From contig NZ_JAPDPE010000003.1 of assembly GCF_026283955.1 (NCBI RefSeq), forward strand, positions 1 to 64,000: a stretch of 64,000 nucleotides of DNA, in the 5' to 3' direction. Made by a program: the position numbers and the translations under genes. Below, in pieces: positions 59,001 through 64,000 of the stretch (the stretch's first letter is position 1; each line of letters starts with the position of its first letter). Under the pieces are notes generated by a model. That model was not told the origin of the DNA and did not search any database. It worked only from the letters and a program-made list of their open reading frames with translations. Source of the DNA: Dyella silvatica. GTDB taxonomy: Bacteria; Pseudomonadota; Gammaproteobacteria; Xanthomonadales; Rhodanobacteraceae.

Positions 59001-61043
59001 CTATTCCCGCTCGCCCACGGGCAGCAGGGTTGGCTTGAGCGGTGGCTGTATTTGCCTTGTCGCGCGGCTACCGCTAAACCGCTCCCGCAGGCGCAGAAAG
59101 GGTCGCTCCAGCACTAGGTACAGCAAGCTGCCCACACTGAGTGTGGCGACGGCATAGGTGGCAAACGCGAGTGCGCCGTGTCCTTCGAGGGATGCGGCAA
59201 AGGTGCTTTCAACCAGATGAAAGACAATCTTATGGCTGAGATACAGGCTGTAGGAGATCAGCGCGATCCAGCCGGCCCCCGGCACGCGCACGGTGCCGAG
59301 CAAGCCCTGGGCGCTGCTGGCCGCGGCCACCAGCAAGGCAAGGCCAGTCGAAAGCAGGGGGTAGCCCAGCACCGAAGGCCAGAAGCCGGTGCGGTCCTGA
59401 AACAGCCAGATCGCCGCGGCGACCACGGCCAAGCCACCCAGCATCAAGCGATTGGCGTTGGCTTGAAGGTGCGCCCAAAGTAGCGGTCGATAGGCTTTGA
59501 TGGTGGCCAGGACCACCCCGGCGAGCAGGCCATCAAGACGGGTATAGGTGGGGTAATAAATGCCTTCGACAAAGCGCAACCCGAAACGCCCGTCATCCAG
59601 GTCACGCACCGGCGCCATGCTGTACTGCCAGACATAGCCGCGTAGGGCCATACCGGTGATGACCAGGGCGACGCAGATGGCGATGAATCTGGCGGTGGAG
59701 GGGCGCCGTGTCAGCCACCAGGCCAGCCACGGAAACAGCAGATAGAAATGCTCCTCGACGCATAGCGACCACAGGTGCGAGAACGCCTTGTTGTGTTGGT
59801 AGTCGATCAAAAAATTGAGCGTGAAGGTGAGGAACTGCCACAGCGGCTGGATCCCCGCTGCCTCGCGACATGCGGGCCACATGAAGTACAAGGCCAGCAT
59901 CAGCCACAACACAGGCAGCACGCGGAAGGCGCGACGCAGATAAAAGTCGGTAAAAGACAGTGGCTCACCGCGGCTCAGCGGCTTGAGCAATTGTGAGCCG
60001 ATCAGATAACCACTGAGCACGAAGAACAAATCGACGCCCATCCAGCCGTAGTTCTGCAGCATCGCAAAGCGTTCGCCGATGCCGCCGACGATGTACGAGT
60101 GAAACAACATCACCCAGACGATGGCGATGGCGCGCAATAGATCGAGGCCGGGCAGGCGCTGCATTGCATTCCCTTGCATAGGGTCGTAGATCGAGGACTT
60201 GAATGGATCGGCGGCGACAAGGCTCATGCCAGCCGTACGCGTCACTTTAGCGGCGATGACGAGAGCATTTATGGCTTTTATCCGGCCATGCAGGGCTTCG
60301 ACGTAGGTGCGGCTGGCGCGCAGGGGCGTGCCATCGCGCAGCCGCAGCAGCACATCGCGGTTGGACAGCGCTTGCAGTTCGGCAATCCGCTCGATGCAGA
60401 CAATGGTCGATCGGTGGATCCGCACAAACCGCAAGGGGTCGAGCCGGCCAGCCAGCTGATGCAGGGTTTCGCGCAGCAGGTGCAACTTGTTGCCGACATG
60501 CAGGCCGGCATAGTCACCGGTCGCTTCGATCCAGTCGATCTGCGCCACATCGACAAAGCTGATCCGGTTGCCGGTACGCACGGTAAATCGACTGGCGTAG
60601 GCGGGAGCATCGGTGCGGGCGGCCAGCCAGGCGTCGACGCCGGTGCTCGTGCGTGGGTGGTGGCGGTTGGCGTGCGTTTGCCGTGCGCGGTCCAGCGCTT
60701 CGCCAAAGCGATCGTCGTCGATCGGCTTGAGCAGGTAATCGAGCGCATGAATTTCAAAAGCGCGTATGGCGAACTGATCGTAAGCGGTCAGCAGAATCGC
60801 CATTGGGCGTTGCTGTGGCGATAGCGTGCCCAGCGCTTCCAGCCCGCTGATCCCCGGCATCTGCACATCCATGAAAACCAGGTCAGGTGTTTGCGCCAGC
60901 ATGGCGGCCACCGCCGACTCGCCGTCGCCGCACTCACCGATGACTTGCATGTCGGCATGGCTGGCCAGCCGTGTGCACACGCCACTTCGAGCGAGTGGCT
61001 CGTCGTCAACGACGAGCACACGCAAGATGCCGCCGGACGTCAT
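59001..61043 (-). CDS. LytTR response regulator fused in frame to a membrane acyltransferase (Acyl_transf_3)
   Basis: A single 680-aa frame. The receiver domain (about 8-125) has VVDDEP, phospho-Asp in DLVFMDVQMPG and LLKPIDDDRF. A LytTR DNA-binding domain follows (about 150-255). After a linker comes an OafA/acyltransferase-3 membrane domain (about 294-665), with RLPGLDLLRAIAIVWVMLFH, the FFVLSGYLIGSQL helix and LWSLCVEEHFYLLFP. Normally these are two genes. An internal ATG at 60164 with AAGGGA (60170-60175) 5 nt upstream could start a 387-aa stand-alone acyltransferase. The start overlaps the kinase stop by ATGA. Confidence 0.85.
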   Translation of the reverse strand: MTSGGILRVLVVDDEPLARSGVCTRLASHADMQVIGECGDGESAVAAMLAQTPDLVFMDVQMPGISGLEALGTLSPQQRPMAILLTAYDQFAIRAFEIHALDYLLKPIDDDRFGEALDRARQTHANRHHPRTSTGVDAWLAARTDAPAYASRFTVRTGNRISFVDVAQIDWIEATGDYAGLHVGNKLHLLRETLHQLAGRLDPLRFVRIHRSTIVCIERIAELQALSNRDVLLRLRDGTPLRASRTYVEALHGRIKAINALVIAAKVTRTAGMSLVAADPFKSSIYDPMQGNAMQRLPGLDLLRAIAIVWVMLFHSYIVGGIGERFAMLQNYGWMGVDLFFVLSGYLIGSQLLKPLSRGEPLSFTDFYLRRAFRVLPVLWLMLALYFMWPACREAAGIQPLWQFLTFTLNFLIDYQHNKAFSHLWSLCVEEHFYLLFPWLAWWLTRRPSTARFIAICVALVITGMALRGYVWQYSMAPVRDLDDGRFGLRFVEGIYYPTYTRLDGLLAGVVLATIKAYRPLLWAHLQANANRLMLGGLAVVAAAIWLFQDRTGFWPSVLGYPLLSTGLALLVAAASSAQGLLGTVRVPGAGWIALISYSLYLSHKIVFHLVESTFAASLEGHGALAFATYAVATLSVGSLLYLVLERPFLRLRERFSGSRATRQIQPPLKPTLLPVGERE

Positions 61044-62146
61044 GGCGCTAGCGCCTGTACCGTCGTCGACGCAGCCAAGCCGGGCCGGAACGGCAGCTCG
61101 ATGCTGACGGCATAACCGCCGTCATCGGTGGGTCCGTAGGCCATGTGGTAATCGCTGGGATAGAGTTTTTCCAGTCGTTCGCGCACGTTGCGCAAGCCGA
61201 TGGCCGAGGGGCGATGCTCGCGCTGACTTTGCCCGGAGTTTGTGCTCGCACCGTCGTTGCGTATGCGTAGCTGCAGTCGGTCTTGCATGCGGCTGATATG
61301 AAGATCTATCCGTCCAGGTTCGCGCCGTTGCGCGATGCCGTGGCGAATGGCATTTTCGACCAGCGGCTGCAGCAATAGATAAGGCACCAGGGCGTGCAGC
61401 GAATCCGGGCCGATCTGCATGCCGATGCTAAGTCGCGATCCCAGCCTGGCTTTTTCGATATCCAGATAATGCTCGGTCAGTGACAACTCATCGGCGAGTG
61501 CCACCTCGTGGTTGTCGCCGCCCTCCAGGGTGGCGCGGAGAAAATCCCCCAGCCGGGCAATCATGCGGGTGGCGTCGCGCGAGCGCCCCTCGACCACCAA
61601 GCTCGAGATGGCATTCAAGGTATTGAACAGAAAATGCGGATGCAGCTGGTAGCGCAGCGCGCGCAGTTCGGCATCGCGGGCAAGCGAGGTGGCCATCAGC
61701 ACCCGTTGCTGTTCGTGCTTGAGTTCGAAGTAATACGCGATGACGGCATGAATCGCGCAGAAGGCGATCAGCGCCAGCCAGCAGCCGTCCAGGCCACTGA
61801 AAATCCGCGACCAGAGAAACGATGGCAATTGACCCCAGGCAACGGCCATCCGCTGCGCGATCACGCTGTTGACCAGGGATAACAGGTAGGTCAACGAGAG
61901 CAAGACGAGAATCGCCAACCACCATGGCATGTGCCGTCGCCACAGGCCGCGTTGCAAGGCGGTCAGCGGTATCGTCCAGATCACATAGGCCACCGCGTAA
62001 AGCGCGCGATATGCGCCGGCATGCCCATGGCCGAGGTCGGGCAAGGCCATCACCGCCATACATAGAGTGACCGGCAGGCCAGCCAGTATCGGCAACCAGA
62101 ACGGCGGTAAAGCCACGCGGCTGTCGGCGGGTGCGGGGGCTTTCAT
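61040..62146 (-). CDS. LytS-type sensor histidine kinase
   Basis: A 368-aa inner-membrane sensor with four hydrophobic helices in the first 150 residues. A His_kinase domain follows with phospho-acceptor His in LRYQLHPHFLFNTLNAIS. The HATPase domain has N-box LVENAIRHGIA and a degenerate G-box (GLRNVRERL). Typical of kinases paired with LytTR regulators. ATG 62146 is chosen from several. The stop overlaps the start of the regulator-acyltransferase fusion, so they form one operon. The signal sensed is unknown. Confidence 0.9.
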   Translation of the reverse strand: MKAPAPADSRVALPPFWLPILAGLPVTLCMAVMALPDLGHGHAGAYRALYAVAYVIWTIPLTALQRGLWRRHMPWWLAILVLLSLTYLLSLVNSVIAQRMAVAWGQLPSFLWSRIFSGLDGCWLALIAFCAIHAVIAYYFELKHEQQRVLMATSLARDAELRALRYQLHPHFLFNTLNAISSLVVEGRSRDATRMIARLGDFLRATLEGGDNHEVALADELSLTEHYLDIEKARLGSRLSIGMQIGPDSLHALVPYLLLQPLVENAIRHGIAQRREPGRIDLHISRMQDRLQLRIRNDGASTNSGQSQREHRPSAIGLRNVRERLEKLYPSDYHMAYGPTDDGGYAVSIELPFRPGLAASTTVQALAP

Positions 62147-62341
62147 GCCGGCATCGACCCTGGTCTTGCCGAGCACCGCCGCGACGATGGCTTCATGTTC
62201 TTCTCTGCAATCTGGCTACGGGCATGTGCCGCCGAAGTGTGCCAGAAACGGTTGCCAAGAGGCCTGCAGCCTGCGCGCACTTCGCGGTGGCGCCATGCTT
62301 GTTGCAGATGGCACAAGCCCGGCCGCGTCAGGGGTTGCGGT

Positions 62342-62375
62342 ACGGCTCAGCGCCGCATGCTTTGCGCTGAGCCGT
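62342..62375. other. 12-bp perfect stem-loop in an intergenic region
   Basis: ACGGCTCAGCGC (62342-62353) pairs with GCGCTGAGCCGT (62364-62375). It lies between the tautomerase stop and the histidine kinase start, both on the minus strand. There is no U tract, so it is possibly a transcript-end structure after tautomerase but not a standard terminator. Confidence 0.4.
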
Positions 62376-62422
62376 GCCTTGTATGCGGTGAAACGGTGGC
62401 TTGTGGGCCGGCGTTACGCGGC

Positions 62423-62803
62423 TTACACGTACTGCGCGATGCCGTTGCCGAAGGACCAGTTCTCTTTTCCGGTTTCCAGCAAGTTGATGAAGAGGTCCTC
62501 AGGGCGCAGACCCGGATCGACGGCGAGCACTTCGGCCATACGCCGGTATAGCGCCTGCTTTTGCTCCACCGTGCGTGAGTTGTTGCAGGCGATTTGCACG
62601 ATGACCAGATCATCACCGCGCGCGATGTCCATATAACTGGGGTCGTAGTCGAATTCCTCGGCGTCGTGCTGGCTGATCAAGATGAAGCGGTCGTTCTCGG
62701 GCACGTTAAATGTTTCGCGCATGGCGCGGTAAATGCCGTTGCGCAAGCCGGCAAGATACTTCGGCGATTTGCCACGGCGCAGGGCGATACGGACGAGAGG
62801 CAT
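62423..62803 (-). CDS. Tautomerase family protein
   Basis: A 126-aa protein starting MPLVRIALRRGKSPKYLAGL; after Met removal, Pro1 is the catalytic base of the tautomerase superfamily. The length and the NNSRTVEQKQALYRRMAEVL segment resemble the 4-oxalocrotonate/cis-CaaD-like long monomers. The upstream extension to 62839 would bury Pro1, so ATG 62803 is used. It is third in the operon CMD, DUF4865, tautomerase. Confidence 0.88.
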   Translation of the reverse strand: MPLVRIALRRGKSPKYLAGLRNGIYRAMRETFNVPENDRFILISQHDAEEFDYDPSYMDIARGDDLVIVQIACNNSRTVEQKQALYRRMAEVLAVDPGLRPEDLFINLLETGKENWSFGNGIAQYV

Positions 62804-62839
62804 GGGGTTTTCCTTGAGGTGTGCTGGTTGAGCGGGCAA

Positions 62840-63412
62840 TCAGCCCGTGACGGCAGGCAGGGATAGGTGGCCGACCTCGTATAGCTGCCGGTCTTCGCGG
62901 GCGAGGCCGGCACGTGGTTCAGCCCACAGGCGAAAGCGCAACAGCGACCAACGGGTCGGTTCGAAGGCCGTCACCGTGGCGAGGGCGCCCTGCGATACAT
63001 CACGCTGCGCGACTTCGTTTTCTTGGCGGCGAAGTTCATCGAGCGAGGTATATGCCGGTATCGCGGTGATTTCACGCGTGGCGCAGACCGCCTTGGATAG
63101 ATCCGGTGACAGCTTGGCCTGCCACACCGACCAGGTTTGTATCGACGGCCAGCCGAAGGCCTGGGTGAGCGCGGCGAACGTCTCGCTGCCGAGAAACGCG
63201 TTCATGCCTTCGCTGTCGTCCCAGAGATAGAACGGCGCATACAAATTGTCGCGCGTGGGCAATGTGGGCCTGTTGCGGTCGGCACTGAGGTAGGCCTTGA
63301 AGCGCAGCTTGGGAAAGCCGTCCAGCAAATGGCCCTTGCTGGCAATGCGTTGCCGGATGATGCTCATGTCGTAGTCGGCTGGCAGCACAAAGCTGTATTG
63401 CATGGCGATCAT
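62840..63412 (-). CDS. DUF4865 family protein
   Basis: A 190-aa protein starting MIAMQYSFVLPADYDM, characteristic of DUF4865 (a ferredoxin-like monooxygenase-fold domain). GNAFLGSE-like and PTRWSLLRFRLW segments follow. AGGAG lies 10 nt upstream of ATG 63412; ATG 63403 is an alternative. It is widely found beside tautomerase and carboxymuconolactone decarboxylase genes, as here. Its function is not established. Confidence 0.85.
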   Translation of the reverse strand: MIAMQYSFVLPADYDMSIIRQRIASKGHLLDGFPKLRFKAYLSADRNRPTLPTRDNLYAPFYLWDDSEGMNAFLGSETFAALTQAFGWPSIQTWSVWQAKLSPDLSKAVCATREITAIPAYTSLDELRRQENEVAQRDVSQGALATVTAFEPTRWSLLRFRLWAEPRAGLAREDRQLYEVGHLSLPAVTG

Positions 63413-63419
63413 GTCGCGC

Positions 63420-63743
63420 TCACTCCTGCTCGGCAATCAGCGTGCGCAGCACGTTGAGCGCGGATACCGCTGCCGGCCAGCCCGCATAAAAAGCCAGGTG
63501 GGTGATCAGCTCGACCAGTTCGTCCTGGCTGATGCCGTTATCCCGTGCGCGGCGCAGGTGAAAAGGCAGTTGCTCGGTGCGGTTCAGGGCAATCAGCGTT
63601 GCCACGGTGGCCAGGCTGCGATCGCGCGGGGCCAGGCCCGGACGTTGCCAGACATCGCCAAACAAAACCTGGTCGGTCAGCTCTGCCAGTTTGGGGGCCA
63701 GGTCGCCCATGGCTTGTTGGCCGGTTGCTGCGTTGGTGCTCAT
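63420..63743 (-). CDS. Carboxymuconolactone decarboxylase family protein
   Basis: A 107-aa AhpD-like all-helical protein: DRSLATVATLIALNRTEQLPFHLRRARDNG and ELIELITHLAFYAGWPAA-type motifs. It lacks the CxxC redox pair of AhpD, so it is probably of the CMD/aromatic-catabolism branch. First gene of a three-gene operon divergent from the LysR gene at 63849. Substrate unknown. Confidence 0.9.
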   Translation of the reverse strand: MSTNAATGQQAMGDLAPKLAELTDQVLFGDVWQRPGLAPRDRSLATVATLIALNRTEQLPFHLRRARDNGISQDELVELITHLAFYAGWPAAVSALNVLRTLIAEQE

Positions 63744-63799
63744 CGGGGTTCTTCCTGAGGTCTTGACGCTGGCTACAGTAACCGGACAATTCGATCCTG

Positions 63800-63840
63800 A
63801 AAATCGGGAAATATAGAATATTCAATTCATAAAATCGGGA
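63800..63840. promoter_or_regulatory. Direct repeats and palindrome in a LysR-divergent promoter region
   Basis: AAAATCGGGA occurs at 63800-63809 and 63831-63840, 31 bp apart (about three helical turns), flanking the palindrome GAATATTC (63816-63823). It is AT-rich and lies between the CMD operon and the divergent LysR gene, a plausible regulator-binding region. Confidence 0.5.
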
Positions 63841-63848
63841 TGATTGCC

Positions 63849-64000
63849 ATGCGCCGGGTAACCTTCGATCTGGATGTGCTGCGCAGCTTTGCGCTGGGCA
63901 TGGAGCTGGGCAGTTTTGCCAAGGCCGCCGATCGGCTGGGTCGCTCTACCTCAGCGGTAAGCGCGCAGCTGAAAAAGCTGGAGGAGCAGGCCGGTACGCC
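63849..64000 (+). CDS. LysR family regulator, 5' fragment
   Basis: Only about 50 codons of the N-terminal helix-turn-helix are in the window: MRRVTFDLDVLRSF then SFAKAADRLGRSTSAVSAQL. ATG 63849 is preceded by GGGA at a good distance; ATG 63840 is an in-frame alternative. Divergent from the CMD operon and presumably its regulator. The effector domain lies beyond the window edge. Confidence 0.88.
   Translation, partial: MRRVTFDLDVLRSFALGMELGSFAKAADRLGRSTSAVSAQLKKLEEQAGT

Overview
The window looks like chromosome of a high-GC gammaproteobacterium of the Xanthomonadales, most likely a Rhodanobacteraceae-type genome (Dyella/Rhodanobacter/Luteibacter-like). This rests on the housekeeping set (plsB, gpsA, secB, zinc-free L33, hemB, ubiE), an effector with the Xanthomonadales T4SS secretion domain, and dispersed G-rich REP-like hairpins. 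The genus is an inference. I saw no tRNA, rRNA or CRISPR array.

Layout. 0-7.2 kb: peptidase, LysR and Lrp regulators, a DMT exporter with a small cupin, two glutathione transferases, a Pr6Pr membrane protein and ubiE. 7.5-9.8 kb: a lipoprotein followed by a lipase-fold protein with a C-terminal XVIPCD-like secretion domain, read as an antibacterial X-T4SS effector/immunity pair. 9.9-17.7 kb: secreted amidohydrolase, plsB, two lipoproteins (one an e(P4)-type acid phosphatase) and an AI-2E family permease.

17.7-33.6 kb: the most interesting block. It has an SOS-type S24 repressor, a Q-like antiterminator, two holins, an endolysin and a complete lambda-order flexible tail module (tail terminator, tube V, G/GT with a -1 frameshift site, tape measure H, M, L, K, I, J, fibres). 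It has no terminase, portal, capsid, replication or integrase gene. This is the architecture of an F-type tailocin, a phage-tail bacteriocin released by lysis, rather than a prophage. It carries a lipoprotein cargo gene with its own terminator between K and I. Three terminators lie inside the unit, which fits control by a Q-like antiterminator.

33.6-47.8 kb: rep helicase, thymidine kinase, mutM, gnd, a repeat-rich 0.6 kb gap, a Gld-like ABC operon, a fatty acid desaturase, rpmG-rpmB, secB and gpsA. 47.9-58 kb: an SNF2-family helicase; a beta-glucosidase, glucokinase and HAD phosphatase cluster divergent from a MalK-type ATPase across a perfect LacI-type operator; and an S53 peptidase with an odd C-terminus. 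58-64 kb: hemB; a LytS-type kinase whose partner regulator is fused in frame to a membrane acyltransferase; and a tautomerase/DUF4865/carboxymuconolactone decarboxylase operon divergent from a LysR gene cut by the window edge.
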